From positions 1,302,907 to 1,366,906 of the forward strand of contig NZ_CP015848.1 of NCBI RefSeq assembly GCF_002105535.1: a stretch of DNA of 64,000 bases, written 5' to 3'. The position numbers and the translations under genes were made by a program. Positions 25,440 through 38,610 of this stretch are shown piece by piece. This stretch comes from Magnetospirillum sp. ME-1. Lineage in GTDB: Bacteria; Pseudomonadota; Alphaproteobacteria; Rhodospirillales; Magnetospirillaceae. Below the pieces are notes generated by a model, which saw nothing but the letters and a program-made list of their open reading frames with translations, made no database searches and was not told the DNA's origin. Each line of letters starts with the position of its first letter. Within the stretch, counting starts at the first letter, position 1.

Positions 25440-26324
25440 ATGGGCATTGTCGGGACCAAGAAGCCGAGCTTCCAAAGCCTGATCCTCACGCTGCAGGCCT
25501 TCTGGGCCGAGCAGGGCTGCGTCATCCTCCAGCCCTACGACATGGAGGTGGGCGCCGGGACCTTCCATCCGGCCACCACGCTGCGCGCCCTGGGGCCGGA
25601 GCCCTGGAAGTGCGCCTATGTCCAGCCGTCGCGCCGGCCCAAGGACGGCCGCTACGGCGAGAATCCCAACCGCCTGCAGCATTACTACCAGTACCAGGTG
25701 CTGCTGAAGCCCTCGCCGCCCAATTCCCAGGAACTGTACCTGGAAAGCCTGCGCCGTCTGGGCATCGATCCGCTGGCCCACGACATCCGCTTCGTCGAGG
25801 ACGACTGGGAAAGCCCGACGCTGGGCGCCTGGGGCCTGGGCTGGGAGGTGTGGTGCGACGGCATGGAGGTGACCCAGTTCACCTATTTCCAGCAGGTGGG
25901 CGGCATCGAGTGCGACCCCGTCGCCGTGGAGCTGACTTACGGCCTGGAGCGCCTCGCCATGTACATCCAGGGGGTCGAGAACGTCTACGACCTGGACTTC
26001 AACGGCGACGGCGTCACCTATGGCGACGTCTTCCTGCAGGCGGAGAAGGAATACTCCGCCCATAATTTCGAGCACGCCGACACCGACATGCTGCTCGCCC
26101 ACTTCCTCGACGCCGAGAAGGAGTGCCAGAACCTGCTGGCCAAGGGCGTGGCGCTGCCCGCCTACGACCAGTGCATCAAGGCCAGCCACCGCTTCAATCT
26201 GCTGGACGCGCGCGGCGTGATTTCCGTCACCGAGCGCCAGGCCTATATCGGCCGCGTCCGCGCCCTGGCCAAGGCCTGCTGCGAGGGCTGGCTGGCGTCC
26301 CGAACCAGCGGGAAGGAGGCTTAA
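25440..26324 (+). CDS. glyQ: Glycyl-tRNA synthetase alpha subunit
   Basis: 294 aa from ATG 25440. The alpha subunit of the bacterial alpha2beta2 enzyme carries the class II catalytic site for glycine activation. Visible signatures: [74 protein letters not shown] and [15 protein letters not shown]. Normal length. No strong Shine-Dalgarno precedes the start. glyS follows three bases after the stop. Confidence 0.97.
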   Translation: MGIVGTKKPSFQSLILTLQAFWAEQGCVILQPYDMEVGAGTFHPATTLRALGPEPWKCAYVQPSRRPKDGRYGENPNRLQHYYQYQVLLKPSPPNSQELYLESLRRLGIDPLAHDIRFVEDDWESPTLGAWGLGWEVWCDGMEVTQFTYFQQVGGIECDPVAVELTYGLERLAMYIQGVENVYDLDFNGDGVTYGDVFLQAEKEYSAHNFEHADTDMLLAHFLDAEKECQNLLAKGVALPAYDQCIKASHRFNLLDARGVISVTERQAYIGRVRALAKACCEGWLASRTSGKEA

Positions 26325-26327
26325 GCC

Positions 26328-28394
26328 ATGGCTGAATTCCTGCTCGAGATCTTTTCCGAGGAAATCCCCGCCCGCATGCAGGCGCGCGCCGCCGACGACC
26401 TGCGCACCATGGTGGTGGACGGCCTGGGCAAAAACGGCATCGCCTTCGAGGCGGTGCGCTCCTATGTCACGCCGCGCCGTCTGGTTCTGGTGATCGAGGG
26501 CCTGCCCGCCGCCGGTCCCGACGTCTCGGAGGAAAAGCGCGGCCCCCGCGTCGGCTCGCCCGCCCAGGCCATGGAGGGCTTCCTCAAGTCCACCGGCATG
26601 AGCGTCGAGCAACTGGAACAGCGCGACACCGGCAAGGGCGTGTTCTATTTCGCCGTGATCAACCGCAAGGGCCGCCCCACGGCCGAGGTCCTCAAGGACG
26701 TGGTCGAGGGCGCCATGGCCGCCTTCCCCTGGCCCAAGAGCCAGCGCTGGGGCGCCAATTCCATCCGCTGGGTGCGCCCCATCCAGTCCATCCTGGCCCT
26801 GTTCGGCGGTCAGGTCGTGCCGGTGACGTTCGGCCCCCACGCGGCGGGCGACATGACCGCCGGCCATCGCTTCCTGGCCCCCGAGCCCTTCCGGGTCAAG
26901 GATTTCGCCGATTACCTCGCCAAGCTGCGCCACGCCAAGGTGATGCTCGACCCGGTGGAGCGCCGCCACGCCATCCTTTCGGGTGCCGAAGCCCTGGCGG
27001 CGGCCGAGGGCCTGCAGCTCAAGGCCGATGACGGCCTGCTGGCCGAGGTCACGGGGCTGGTGGAATGGCCGGTGCCGCTGGTGGGCTCCATCGACGACAA
27101 GTTCATGGACGTGCCGGCCGAGGTGCTGATCACCTCCATGCGCGCCCACCAGAAGTACTTCTCGCTGTTGAAGGCCGACGGCTCGCTGGCGCCCCGCTTC
27201 ATCGTCATCTCCAACATGGAGACCAGTGACGGCGGAAGCGCGGTGGTGGCGGGCAATCAGCGCGTGCTGCGTGCCCGTCTGTCCGACGCCAAGTTCTTCT
27301 GGGACACCGACCGCCGGCATCGGCTGGATTCGCGCCTGCCCAAGCTGGCGGAGCGCACCTTCTATGCCAGCCTGGGCACCGTGGCCGACAAGGCCGAGCG
27401 CATCGCCCAGCTGTCGGCCAACATCGCCGGCATGATCGGCGCCGACAAGGCGGCGGCCGAGCGCGCCGCGCTGCTGGCCAAGGCCGACCTGTCGTCCGAG
27501 CTGGTGGGCGAATTCCCCGAGCTGCAGGGCCTGATGGGCCGTTATTACGCGCTCAACGACGGCGAGAAGGCAGAGGTGGCCGACGCCATCGCCGCCCATT
27601 ACTCGCCCCAGGGGCCGGGTGATTCCTGCCCCACCGCGCCGGTGTCGGTGGCCGTGGCCCTGGCCGACAAGATCGATTCCCTGGTGGGCTTCTTCGGCAT
27701 CAACGAGAAGCCGACCGGGTCCAAGGACCCCTTCGCGTTGCGCCGCGCCGCGCTGGGCATCATCCGTCTGGTGGTAGAGAACGGCCTGCGCCTGCCGCTC
27801 ACCCAGGCCATCTTTCTGGCGTCGGGCCACTACAAGGCCAGGCTGGAGATGGCGCCCGGCGAGGTGGCCACCGAGCTGATGAACTTCTTCGCCGACCGTC
27901 TGGCGGTGGCGCTGAAGGAGAAGGGGGTGCGTCACGACCTGATCACCGCCATCTTCTCCCTGGGCGGCGAGGATGATCTGGTCCGCCTCTTAAAGCGGGT
28001 GGACGCCCTGGGCGCCTTCCTGGCCTCCGACGACGGCGCCAACCTGCTGATCGCCTATCGCCGCGCCGCCAACATCGTGCGCATCGAGGAGAAGAAGGAC
28101 GGGACCCAGTTCAGCGGCGCGGCCGATCAAGCCCTGCTGCGCCAGGACGAGGAAAAGGCCCTGGCCGCCGCCCTGGCCGATGTGGGGCCGGCGGTGGAGA
28201 AGGCCCTGGCCGCCGAGGACTTTGCCGCCGCCATGGCCGCCCTGTCCCGGCTGCGCCGTCCCGTGGACGCCTTCTTCGACAAGGTCACCGTCAACGCCGA
28301 CGAGGCGCCGCTTCGCATCAACCGCCTCAAGCTGCTGGCGCAGATCGGCTCGACCATGGGCCACCTTGCCGACTTCTCCAAGGTAGAGGGGTAG
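26328..28394 (+). CDS. glyS: Glycyl-tRNA synthetase beta subunit
   Basis: 688 aa from ATG 26328, family-typical length. The beta subunit binds tRNA-Gly. Signatures: [17 protein letters not shown] at the N-terminus, [12 protein letters not shown], the central [20 protein letters not shown] and [11 protein letters not shown], and [12 protein letters not shown] followed by [16 protein letters not shown], with a C-terminal anticodon-binding-like helical region. It is co-transcribed with glyQ. Confidence 0.97.
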   Translation: MAEFLLEIFSEEIPARMQARAADDLRTMVVDGLGKNGIAFEAVRSYVTPRRLVLVIEGLPAAGPDVSEEKRGPRVGSPAQAMEGFLKSTGMSVEQLEQRDTGKGVFYFAVINRKGRPTAEVLKDVVEGAMAAFPWPKSQRWGANSIRWVRPIQSILALFGGQVVPVTFGPHAAGDMTAGHRFLAPEPFRVKDFADYLAKLRHAKVMLDPVERRHAILSGAEALAAAEGLQLKADDGLLAEVTGLVEWPVPLVGSIDDKFMDVPAEVLITSMRAHQKYFSLLKADGSLAPRFIVISNMETSDGGSAVVAGNQRVLRARLSDAKFFWDTDRRHRLDSRLPKLAERTFYASLGTVADKAERIAQLSANIAGMIGADKAAAERAALLAKADLSSELVGEFPELQGLMGRYYALNDGEKAEVADAIAAHYSPQGPGDSCPTAPVSVAVALADKIDSLVGFFGINEKPTGSKDPFALRRAALGIIRLVVENGLRLPLTQAIFLASGHYKARLEMAPGEVATELMNFFADRLAVALKEKGVRHDLITAIFSLGGEDDLVRLLKRVDALGAFLASDDGANLLIAYRRAANIVRIEEKKDGTQFSGAADQALLRQDEEKALAAALADVGPAVEKALAAEDFAAAMAALSRLRRPVDAFFDKVTVNADEAPLRINRLKLLAQIGSTMGHLADFSKVEG

Positions 28395-28441
28395 AAAGCA
28401 GTACTCCCTATTTTCAATCCCTCTGGGACGTAGCATGATGA

Positions 28442-28479
28442 AGCCCGCGCTGCCCTCGGTGGCGCGGGTTTTCCTTTTT
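28442..28479 (+). terminator. Rho-independent terminator after glyS
   Basis: CCCGCGC and GCGCGGG enclose a loop of about 11 bases and are followed by TTTTCCTTTTT. Confidence 0.82.
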
Positions 28480-28502
28480 CTGGATCGGGGACGAGAACGG
28501 CC

Positions 28503-31187
<2,685 letters not shown>

Positions 31188-31196
31188 CGATAAAGG

Positions 31197-31221
31197 AAAA
31201 GGGCCTTTCGGGGCCCTTTTT
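31197..31221 (+). terminator. Rho-independent terminator after ppdK
   Basis: AAAAGGGCC and GGGCCC with a short TTTC-containing loop, followed by TTTTT, ten bases after the stop. Confidence 0.85.
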
Positions 31222-31291
31222 CAATTCAGGGGCTGGAAACTGGCGAGGTGCCATACTAAAGTTATTAGGGGGTTTGCAGGAGATACCGTTG

Positions 31292-31699
31292 ATGAATGCG
31301 CCGGACGATGCCGACTTCTCCGCCTGGATGGGCGGCAAGGTGTTCATGGTGGTCGAGGACATGACCTCGGCCCGCATGCTGGAAGCCAGCCTGCTGCGCG
31401 GCTTAGGCGCCAAGAAGGTGGTGCCCGCCACCGACGGCGCCGACGCCCTGGCCAAGCTGGAACACGCCGATCACATGCCCGACATCATCATCAGCGACTG
31501 GATCATGCCCGAGGTGGACGGTCTGGCCCTGCTGGAGGCCGCCAAGGCCAAGTACCCCCAGGTGCAGTTCATCATGCTGACCTCGAAGACCGACCTGGAC
31601 GACGTGCGCGTCGCCCGGACCAAGGGCGTCGACGGCTATATCGCCAAGCCCTTCACCCGCGAAACCCTGGTGGCGGCGCTGAAGAAGCTGAAGGGATAG
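31292..31699 (+). CDS. CheY-like single-domain response regulator
   Basis: 135 aa from ATG 31292, with GCAGGAG upstream; TTG 31289 is an alternative. A lone receiver domain: KVFMVVEDMTSARMLEASLL (acidic pair E-D), phosphoacceptor in IIISDWIMPEVDG, the MLTSK switch residue segment and IAKPFTRETL with the conserved lysine. The N-terminal 15 residues are variable. No kinase is adjacent. The domain resembles stand-alone receivers used in chemotaxis, but flagellar-motor binding cannot be judged. Confidence 0.88.
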   Translation: MNAPDDADFSAWMGGKVFMVVEDMTSARMLEASLLRGLGAKKVVPATDGADALAKLEHADHMPDIIISDWIMPEVDGLALLEAAKAKYPQVQFIMLTSKTDLDDVRVARTKGVDGYIAKPFTRETLVAALKKLKG

Positions 31700-31702
31700 G
31701 GC

Positions 31703-31808
31703 TGTCATCCCGACGACCAACGGGAGGAGGGATCTCGTTCTGGAATAGTTTTTCCAAACCGGAAAAGGCATCACAGGCGGAGATCCCTCGACTTCGCTCG
31801 GGATGACA
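31703..31808. repeat. Imperfect palindromic repeat (MITE-like), 106 bases
   Basis: The ends are inverted copies, TGTCATCCCGA and TCGGGATGACA, with a second matched block GAGGGATCTC / GAGATCCCTC further in and an AT-rich centre. This type of TGTCATCCC...GAGGGATCTC palindrome is, to my knowledge, scattered through many bacterial genomes. It fills most of the gap between two rightward genes and could fold as a long hairpin in RNA. Confidence 0.75.
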
Positions 31809-31898
31809 TAAATAAATTTCGCTCTCCGGGGAATAATCCCCGCCGTCATCCGTTTCCTTAAGGAGTGGCCCATGCCGGGCCGATCCCTGGAGGAAACC

Positions 31899-32273
31899 AT
31901 GAAAGCCAAGAGCCTCACCGTCTTCGCCGCCGCGCTTCTCCTGAGCACGGCCGCCTTCGCCGCCCCGGTCAAGCAGGGGCAAAGCGCCCTGGGCGCCGTG
32001 CTGACCGACGAGAAGGGTATGACGCTCTATACCTTCGACAAGGACACGCCCGGCATGTCGGCCTGCGTCGACGCCTGTGCCCAGAACTGGCCGCCGCTGA
32101 TGGCCGCATCGGGCGCCATGGCCGAGGGCGACTACACCGTGATCAAGCGGGCGGACGGCTCCATGCAATGGGCCTACAAGGGCAAGCCGCTCTACACCTG
32201 GATGAAGGATGCCAGGCCCGGCGACATCACCGGCGAGGGCTTCAAGGATATTTGGCACGCCGCCAGGCCGTAG
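31899..32273 (+). CDS. Secreted COG4315-like repeat protein
   Basis: 124 aa from ATG 31899 (TGGAGGAAACC upstream); ATG 31872 also has a ribosome site but would put nine residues before the signal peptide. A cleavable signal (SLTVFAAALLLSTAAFA) is followed by two related segments, LTDEKGMTLYTFDKDTPGMS with CVDACAQNWPPL, and DGSMQWAYKGKPLYTWMKD with GEGFKDIWHAA. These match small secreted proteins described as lipoprotein-repeat family; function is unknown. Two cysteines may form a disulfide. It stands 13 bases before an ECF sigma factor gene, suggesting a shared transcript. Confidence 0.8.
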   Translation: MKAKSLTVFAAALLLSTAAFAAPVKQGQSALGAVLTDEKGMTLYTFDKDTPGMSACVDACAQNWPPLMAASGAMAEGDYTVIKRADGSMQWAYKGKPLYTWMKDARPGDITGEGFKDIWHAARP

Positions 32274-32286
32274 CCATCTATTCCTC

Positions 32287-32793
32287 ATGAACGCGTTGGA
32301 GAGCCAGATCGAGGCGGAGATTCCCGGGCTGCGGCGCTACGCCCGCGCCCTGTCCGGGAATGCCGCCCAGGCGGACGACCTGGTCCAGGATTGCCTGGAG
32401 CGGGCTCTCGCCCGGCTGGCCCTGTGGCGCCGCGACGGCAATCTGCGGGCCTGGCTCTTCACCATTTTGCGCAATGTCTGGATCGACGAGTTGCGGCGGC
32501 GCAAGACCCGCCCCGATTCGAGCGCCATGGACGAGTCGTGCGATATGATGGCCAGCGCGCCCGGCCAGATGGACCGACTGGCGGTGCGCGATCTGGCCGC
32601 CGCCCTGGCCCAACTGGCCCCCGAGCAGCGCGAGACGGTGCTGCTGGTGGGGCTGGAGGGCATGAGCTACGCCGAGGTCGCCGCCGTCACCGGCGTGCCC
32701 ATGGGCACGGTGATGTCGCGCCTGAAGCGCGGCCGCGACCGCCTCGCCCAGCTCATGCACGGCGGAGAGACCGCCATCCGGAGAGTGAAATGA
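32287..32793 (+). CDS. ECF-type RNA polymerase sigma factor
   Basis: 168 aa from ATG 32287. Region 2 is visible as LRRYARALSGNAAQADDLVQ and DCLERALARL, then LRAWLFTILRNVWIDELRRR; region 4 as LAQLAPEQRETVLLVGLEGM and YAEVAAVTGVPMGTVMSRLK. The length is typical. It overlaps the next gene (ATGA), which encodes a membrane protein of anti-sigma type, so this is a standard sigma/anti-sigma pair. Confidence 0.92.
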   Translation: MNALESQIEAEIPGLRRYARALSGNAAQADDLVQDCLERALARLALWRRDGNLRAWLFTILRNVWIDELRRRKTRPDSSAMDESCDMMASAPGQMDRLAVRDLAAALAQLAPEQRETVLLVGLEGMSYAEVAAVTGVPMGTVMSRLKRGRDRLAQLMHGGETAIRRVK

Positions 32794-33554
32794 GCTGCCC
32801 CGTTTCCGACGACGACCTGCTGTCCTATGTGGACGGCGTTCTCGACCCCGGCAGGGTGGGGGAGGTCGAGGCGTGGCTGGCGGCCAATCCCCGCGACGCC
32901 GAGCGGGTGCGGCAATGGCGCGAGCAGGTGGAGGGCCTGCACCGGCTGTTCGACCCGGTGCTGGACGAGACCTTGCCCGACCGGCTGCGGGTGGCGGCGG
33001 TGAAGGCCGGGCGGCCGGGGGGCTGGCTGGCGCCGTTGCTGCGCATGGCCGCCATGGTGCTGCTGGTCCTGGCCGGCGGGGCGGGGGGCTGGTGGCTGCG
33101 CGGCGGTGCCACCGCCCCGGCCCCCGGTGCCCTGGTGGCCGCCGAGGCCCTGTCGGCCCATGTGGTCTTCGCCGCCGAGATCCGTCATCCCGTCGAGGTG
33201 GCGGCGGTCGAGCGCGCCCATCTGGTCGCCTGGCTGTCCAAGCGGCTGGGAGCCGAACTGAAGGTTCCCGACCTGTCGTCGGCCGGCTTCTCCCTGGTGG
33301 GCGGGCGGCTGCTGCCCGCTTCGTCGGGGCCCGCCGCCCAGTTCATGTACGAGAATGCCGACGGCCGCCGGGTGACCCTTTACCTGCGGCGCAACGCCGA
33401 GGGAAGCGAGACCGCCTTCCGCTTCGCGGCGCAAGGACGGGTCGAGGCCTTCTACTGGCTGGACGGGCCGCTGGGCTATGCCCTGGCCGGCGACGTGGAC
33501 CGCGAGCGGCTGATGGAGATGGCCAAGGCGGTCTATCACCAGCTGGAGAGCTAG
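32790..33554 (+). CDS. Transmembrane anti-sigma factor
   Basis: 254 aa from ATG 32790. The N-terminal cytoplasmic part (VSDDDLLSYVDGVLDPGRVG, VEAWLAANPRDAERV) resembles RsiW/anti-sigma domains, without the zinc-binding H-x3-C-x2-C motif. A single membrane helix at about residues 78-98 (LLRMAAMVLLVLAGGAGGWW) is followed by a periplasmic domain of about 155 residues with YENADGRRVTLYLRR and YWLDGPLGYALAG. It should hold the ECF factor at the membrane until an unknown envelope signal. Confidence 0.88.
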   Translation: MSCPVSDDDLLSYVDGVLDPGRVGEVEAWLAANPRDAERVRQWREQVEGLHRLFDPVLDETLPDRLRVAAVKAGRPGGWLAPLLRMAAMVLLVLAGGAGGWWLRGGATAPAPGALVAAEALSAHVVFAAEIRHPVEVAAVERAHLVAWLSKRLGAELKVPDLSSAGFSLVGGRLLPASSGPAAQFMYENADGRRVTLYLRRNAEGSETAFRFAAQGRVEAFYWLDGPLGYALAGDVDRERLMEMAKAVYHQLES

Positions 33555-33736
33555 CGCTTGTCCGATCGAGCCTGAGGCGCTCCCCCCGGGCCGCTGCCCA
33601 AGGCCGGGAGGACGGCGATGTCATGAATTCTTCATGCCGGGGGGCAGCATTCCCGAATGTGCATAGGCTGATTGCGACGAAATGTGATAAAAGGCGCTTC
33701 TAAAATGCCTGTCATGACCGAGGGGGGATGGGTACC

Positions 33737-35788
33737 GTGACTCTCCGCAATTCCCGTATCGGCGGCCGCATCGCCTTTGGCATCCTGCCGGTGATCGCCG
33801 CCCTGATCGCGCTGTCGTTCTGGCTGGTGCGCCAGGATATGGCCGCCGCCGGGCGCGGCAAGGTTCTCACCGGATTGGCCGACGTGGCGGTGAAGGCCAA
33901 CGGGGTGGTCCATGAACTGCAGCGCGAGCGCGGGTCGTCGGCCCTGTTCCTGGGCAGCAAGGGAACCCAGTTCGCCGCCGAACTGGCGGAGCGGCGCAAG
34001 GCATCGGATTCGAAGCTCTCCGATTTGGAGGCAGGGCTGGGGGGGCTGGACGCCGCTACCGCCGAGGCGCTGGGGGCCGGCACCGTGGAGAACGTGCGCG
34101 AGGCGCTGCGCCGCCTGCCCGACCTGCGGGGCCGGGTGGACCGGCTGGAGCCCAAGGTGCCCGAGGCTGTGGGCGCCTATACCGAGACCATCCGCCGCCT
34201 GATCGCCGCCGTCGCCCGGGTCGGCATCGTCAGCCCCGACGTGGAGACCGCCAAGCTGGTCTCGTCCTATGTGGCGCTCACCGACGCCAAGGAAAGTGCG
34301 GGGCTTGAGCGCGCCACCGGGGCGGGTGGATTCGCGTCGGGCAAGTTCGAACCGGTCTTGTACCGGCGCTATCTGGAATTGGGGGCGGAACAGCGTTCCT
34401 CCTTCGCGGTGTTCCAGCGCTATGCCTCGGCCGACGCCATCGCCGCGCTGAAATCGGCACTTTCTCCCGAAATCGAGGAGCCGGTGGCGCGCATGCGCGC
34501 CGTGGCCACCGAAAGCGTCACCACCGGGAGCCTCGGCGACGTTACCGGTCCCGCCTGGTTCGCCGCCTCGACCAGGCGGATCGATGCGCTGAAGACGGTG
34601 GAAGACCATATCGGCAAGGAAATCCACGCCCAGGCCACCCGCCTCAGGGACGAGGCCACCCGCTCGCTGGTCATGCTCTCGGCCGGGCTGGCGGCGCTGC
34701 TGGTCCTGACCGGGGTGATCATCGTGGCGGTGGTGCGCTCCATCGTCCAGCCCGTCTCCCAACTGGCCCAGGCCATGACCCGCCTGTCGGGCGGCGACCT
34801 TAACGTCCACCTGGACGGCACCGAGTATAAGGACGAGATCGCCGAGATGGCGCGGGCCACCCAGGTGTTCCGCGAACACAGCGAGGCCCGCCAGCGCCTC
34901 GAGGCCGAGCGGGCCGAGGCGGAGCATCAGGCCGCCGTCAACCGGCGGCAGATGCTCCACGATCTGGCCGACCATTTCGAAGCCACCGTCAAGGCCAAGG
35001 TGGCCGAGGTGGGGCGTTCCACCGCCGGCATCCGGGGGACCGCCCAGATCATGGCCAGGCGCTCGGAGACCAGCGGCGGCCGGTCCCTCGACGTGGCCGA
35101 GGCTTCCAGGCAGACCACGGAACGCGCCGACATCGTCTCCGAGGCCACCCGGCAGATGACCATCTCGGTCAACGAGATCGCCCAGCAGGTGGGCCAGGCC
35201 AGCCATATCGCGCGCCGCGCCGTCGATGACGTCGGTGAAACCACCCGCCAGATGAACGACCTGTCCCAGGCGGTCCAATCCATCGGCGAGATCGTCAAGA
35301 TGATCAGCGACATCGCCGCCCAGACCAACCTGCTGGCCTTGAACGCCACCATCGAGGCGGCCAGGGCGGGCGAGGCGGGAAAAGGGTTTGCCGTCGTCGC
35401 CAATGAAGTGAAGAATCTGGCCAACCAGACGGCCAGGGCCACCGACGACATCACCACCCAGGTGGCGGCCATCCAGGACTCCACCCGCGAGATGACCGGC
35501 AGCATCGCCGGCGTGGTGGAAACCATCCGCTCCATCGATCAGGTCTCGTCGGCCATCGCCGGCGCGGTGCAGGAGCAGGAGGCCACCACCCGCGACATTT
35601 CCGGCAATATCGGGCAGGTGGCGGTGGAGGCGGCCGCCGTGTCGGGCAGCGTCGCCGAAATGTCCCGCTCCTCGGCCATGGCCTGCGCCGGAACGGTGCG
35701 GGTCATCTGGAGCGCCAGGGCGCTTGCCGATGTGGTGTCCAGTCTGGAGGCCGAAGTAGAACAGTTCTTGAGAACGGTTCGGGATTAG
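33737..35788 (+). CDS. Methyl-accepting chemotaxis protein with NIT (nitrate/nitrite-type) sensor
   Basis: 683 aa from GTG 33737, which sits at good distance after the GAGGGGGG run; ATG 33728 directly abuts that run and would add three residues. Two membrane helices (about 15-35 and 312-335) bracket a large helical periplasmic domain of NIT type ([35 protein letters not shown]). HAMP and the signalling hairpin follow ([19 protein letters not shown]). NIT domains are implicated in nitrate/nitrite sensing, but that ligand is not proven from sequence. The hairpin DNA is nearly identical to that of the PilZ chemoreceptor over about 60 bases. Confidence 0.92.
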   Translation: MTLRNSRIGGRIAFGILPVIAALIALSFWLVRQDMAAAGRGKVLTGLADVAVKANGVVHELQRERGSSALFLGSKGTQFAAELAERRKASDSKLSDLEAGLGGLDAATAEALGAGTVENVREALRRLPDLRGRVDRLEPKVPEAVGAYTETIRRLIAAVARVGIVSPDVETAKLVSSYVALTDAKESAGLERATGAGGFASGKFEPVLYRRYLELGAEQRSSFAVFQRYASADAIAALKSALSPEIEEPVARMRAVATESVTTGSLGDVTGPAWFAASTRRIDALKTVEDHIGKEIHAQATRLRDEATRSLVMLSAGLAALLVLTGVIIVAVVRSIVQPVSQLAQAMTRLSGGDLNVHLDGTEYKDEIAEMARATQVFREHSEARQRLEAERAEAEHQAAVNRRQMLHDLADHFEATVKAKVAEVGRSTAGIRGTAQIMARRSETSGGRSLDVAEASRQTTERADIVSEATRQMTISVNEIAQQVGQASHIARRAVDDVGETTRQMNDLSQAVQSIGEIVKMISDIAAQTNLLALNATIEAARAGEAGKGFAVVANEVKNLANQTARATDDITTQVAAIQDSTREMTGSIAGVVETIRSIDQVSSAIAGAVQEQEATTRDISGNIGQVAVEAAAVSGSVAEMSRSSAMACAGTVRVIWSARALADVVSSLEAEVEQFLRTVRD

Positions 35789-35824
35789 CCTTATCCTACC
35801 TCACGGGCTTGAGGGGGAGGCAGC

Positions 35825-38410
35825 GTGGACTTCAGGTCGTTACGGATTCGGATTCTCACCCTTTTTCTCCTGTCGTTTCTTGCGGTTGGCGCCATCGTCG
35901 CCGTGGTGCTCGCCGGTTCGCTGCAGCGTGACGTCGAAAGCCTTCTGGCCCGTCAGCAGCTCGCCTTCGTCGGCGGGCTGGCCGAGGAACTGGATCAGAA
36001 GATCAAGCTGCAGATCGACGCCATGGAACGGGTGGCGGAGCTGGTTCCGGCCGTCGGCTGGAACAATCCGGCGGCTTTGACCGTGTTTCTCGAAAATCGC
36101 ATCGGCATCAGGGGATTCTTCGCCGGCGGGCTGATTTTTCTCGACCACCAGGGCGTGGTGCTGGCCGAGTCCCCCGCCCTGGGGCGAGTGGGAAGTAATG
36201 TGGCGCGGCTGAAGGGGATCGGTTCGGTCATCGAGACCGGTCGTTCCATGCTGAGCGAGCCCTATTTCGATACCTCCCTCGGTCAGCCTGCCGTCGCCAT
36301 GGCCGTGGCCATCCGGGATGGCCAGAAGATCGTCGGCGCGCTGGTGGGGACCGCCACCCTGACCCAGAGCAATTTCCTGGGCCGTCTGGTGGAGCAGCAA
36401 GTGGGCGCCACCGGCGGACTTTACATGGTGTCGCCGAAGTCGGGGCTCATCGTCGTTTCCACCAACAAGGACCGCATATTCACACCGGTGCCGGCACGGG
36501 GCAGCAACCGCATGCTGGATCGCTACGTGGATGGCTACGAGGGAGCCGGCGTGACCGTAAGCTCGGTGGGGAGCGAGGAATTGACCGCCGGTCGCCGTAT
36601 CGGCTCGACCGGCTGGGTACTGGTGGCGCGGCTGCCCACGGCGGAGGCCTTCGAGCCGGTGGCCGGCATCAAGAGCCGCCTGGTGGCGGCCCTGGCCGGG
36701 CTGGGGCTGGTGTCCCTGGGGCTGTTGTGGCTGGTGCTGCGCACCGCCCTGTCTCCGCTGCACCGGGCCACCGGGCGTATCCAGGCCATGGTCAATGGCG
36801 ATGCCCCGCTTGAAGCGCTCGAGGTGACCCGGGTCGACGAGGTCGGGCGGATGATCGGCGCGTTCAACGATCTGCAGGCCAAGGTGGCCGCCGCGGAATC
36901 GGTGCTGCGGGAGCGCGAGGCGCTTTACCACGCGCTGTTCCGCGGCTGCAAGGCGGTGGAGATGCTGATCGATCCCGCCGACGGGCGGATCATCGACGCC
37001 AACCGGGCCGCCGAGGCCTATTACGGCTGGTCCCACGAGCAATTGGTCTCCATGCGCATCTCGGAGATCAACACCCTGGACAAGGCGGCCATCGCCGAGG
37101 AGATGCGCAAGGCCAAGGCCGAGCTTCGCGATCACTTCGATTTCCAACACCGTCTGGCCTCGGGCGAGATCCGCGACGTGGAAGTGTGGTCGGGGCCGGT
37201 GGAGGTGACGGGCCGCCAGTTGCTTTATTCCATCGTCCACGACGTGACCGCCCGAAGGCTGGCCGAGCGCGAGGTCCGCTCGCTGCTGGCCTTCCGCCGC
37301 GCGGTGCTGGATGGGGCGGGGTCCTCCATCATCGCCACCGGCATCGACGGCACGATCCTGCTGTTCAATCCCACCGCCGAACGCTGGCTGGGCTATGGTG
37401 CCGAGGAGATGATCGGCAAGACATCGCCTTCCATCTTCCACGACGCGGGCGAAGTGCGGCGCCGCGCCGCTCAACTGGGCGAAGAGCTTGGCCGGCCGGT
37501 CGAGGCGGGATTCGAATGCTTCGTCGCCAGAATCCTGGCCACCGGCAAGCCCGACAGCGGCGAATGGACCTATATCAGGAAGGATGGCAGCCGGTTCCGC
37601 GTCCTGCTGACCATTACGGCGCTCTATGACGATGCCGGCGAACTCAGCGGATTTCTGGGCGTCGCCCAGGACATTTCCGCCCGCTTGTCCATCGAGAAGG
37701 AACTGAAGCGCTCCAACGCCGAACTGGAGCATTTCGCCTATGTGGCCTCCCACGATCTGCGCCAGCCGTTGCGCATGATCAGCTCCTACATCACCTTGCT
37801 CCAGCGTCGTCTGGGGGACGATCTCGACCACGACAGCCGCGAATTCATCGGATTCGCGGTGGACGGGGCCAAGCGCATGGACCGTCTGATCACCGATCTG
37901 CTGGAATATTCGCGCATCGGGCGCAGTGGCCATGATGACGAAACGGTTCCGCTCGACGACGTCATGGAACTGGCGGTCACCAGCCTGGGGGCGCTGATTC
38001 AGGAAAGCGGCGCCTCGCTCAGCGTGGCCAAGGGGCTGCCCGCGCTTCACGGCAATGCCGTCGAACTGGAACGCCTGTTCCAGAATCTCATCGCCAATGC
38101 CATCAAGTTCAGGGCCGAGGGCCGCCCGCCCCATGTGGATGTCTCGTGCGAGGCGGTGGGCGACGAATGGGTCATCTCGGTCCGCGACAACGGCATCGGC
38201 ATCGATCCATCGGGGCAGTCGCGCCTGTTCCAGATTTTCCAGCGCCTGGTGGGCCAGGAACAGTATCCCGGAACCGGAATCGGCCTGGCCTCGTGCCGCA
38301 AGATCGCCGAGCATCATGGTGGACGGATCTGGGTGGAATCCGTGCTCGGACAAGGCTCGGTCTTCCGGGTGGCCCTGCCGGTCGGAGGGCCGAATGTCGA
38401 GGTGGCCTGA
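35825..38410 (+). CDS. Membrane sensor histidine kinase: Cache, HAMP, two PAS, HisKA, HATPase
   Basis: 861 aa from GTG 35825 (GGGGGAGGCAGC upstream). Membrane helix about 8-30, a periplasmic dCache-type region (about 35-275), second helix about 285-307, HAMP, PAS (about 360-480) and PAS/PAC (about 490-620), then a dimerisation helix with phosphoacceptor His in LEHFAYVASHDLRQPLRMIS and an ATPase with FQNLIANAIKF, VRDNGIGI and GTGIGLASC. The HDLRQPL kinase core is the type found in phytochrome-like kinases paired with Rcp1 regulators; such a regulator is the next gene. No chromophore domain is present. Confidence 0.92.
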   Translation: MDFRSLRIRILTLFLLSFLAVGAIVAVVLAGSLQRDVESLLARQQLAFVGGLAEELDQKIKLQIDAMERVAELVPAVGWNNPAALTVFLENRIGIRGFFAGGLIFLDHQGVVLAESPALGRVGSNVARLKGIGSVIETGRSMLSEPYFDTSLGQPAVAMAVAIRDGQKIVGALVGTATLTQSNFLGRLVEQQVGATGGLYMVSPKSGLIVVSTNKDRIFTPVPARGSNRMLDRYVDGYEGAGVTVSSVGSEELTAGRRIGSTGWVLVARLPTAEAFEPVAGIKSRLVAALAGLGLVSLGLLWLVLRTALSPLHRATGRIQAMVNGDAPLEALEVTRVDEVGRMIGAFNDLQAKVAAAESVLREREALYHALFRGCKAVEMLIDPADGRIIDANRAAEAYYGWSHEQLVSMRISEINTLDKAAIAEEMRKAKAELRDHFDFQHRLASGEIRDVEVWSGPVEVTGRQLLYSIVHDVTARRLAEREVRSLLAFRRAVLDGAGSSIIATGIDGTILLFNPTAERWLGYGAEEMIGKTSPSIFHDAGEVRRRAAQLGEELGRPVEAGFECFVARILATGKPDSGEWTYIRKDGSRFRVLLTITALYDDAGELSGFLGVAQDISARLSIEKELKRSNAELEHFAYVASHDLRQPLRMISSYITLLQRRLGDDLDHDSREFIGFAVDGAKRMDRLITDLLEYSRIGRSGHDDETVPLDDVMELAVTSLGALIQESGASLSVAKGLPALHGNAVELERLFQNLIANAIKFRAEGRPPHVDVSCEAVGDEWVISVRDNGIGIDPSGQSRLFQIFQRLVGQEQYPGTGIGLASCRKIAEHHGGRIWVESVLGQGSVFRVALPVGGPNVEVA

Positions 38411-38516
38411 TAGGGATCGCGAGCTTTATCCGATACAGGGAGGCATGTGTGCTTGCAACAATTCGTCTTCAAGGCATGGTTGCATTCTGGCCATGTCGGG
38501 GATAGGCTGCTTCTTG

Positions 38517-38548
38517 AACGCCGTGTCCCGTTAGGGCGGCGTTTTTTT
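38517..38548 (+). terminator. Rho-independent terminator between kinase and Rcp1-like gene
   Basis: ACGCCG and CGGCGT with an inner CCC/GGG pair, followed by seven T. It separates the kinase transcript from the following regulator. Confidence 0.75.
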
Positions 38549-38610
38549 ATGTTGCCACGGATGGTTGTGTAGACGTCGGATTTTGATTAAGGCAGGAATG
38601 GGGCCGGCAT

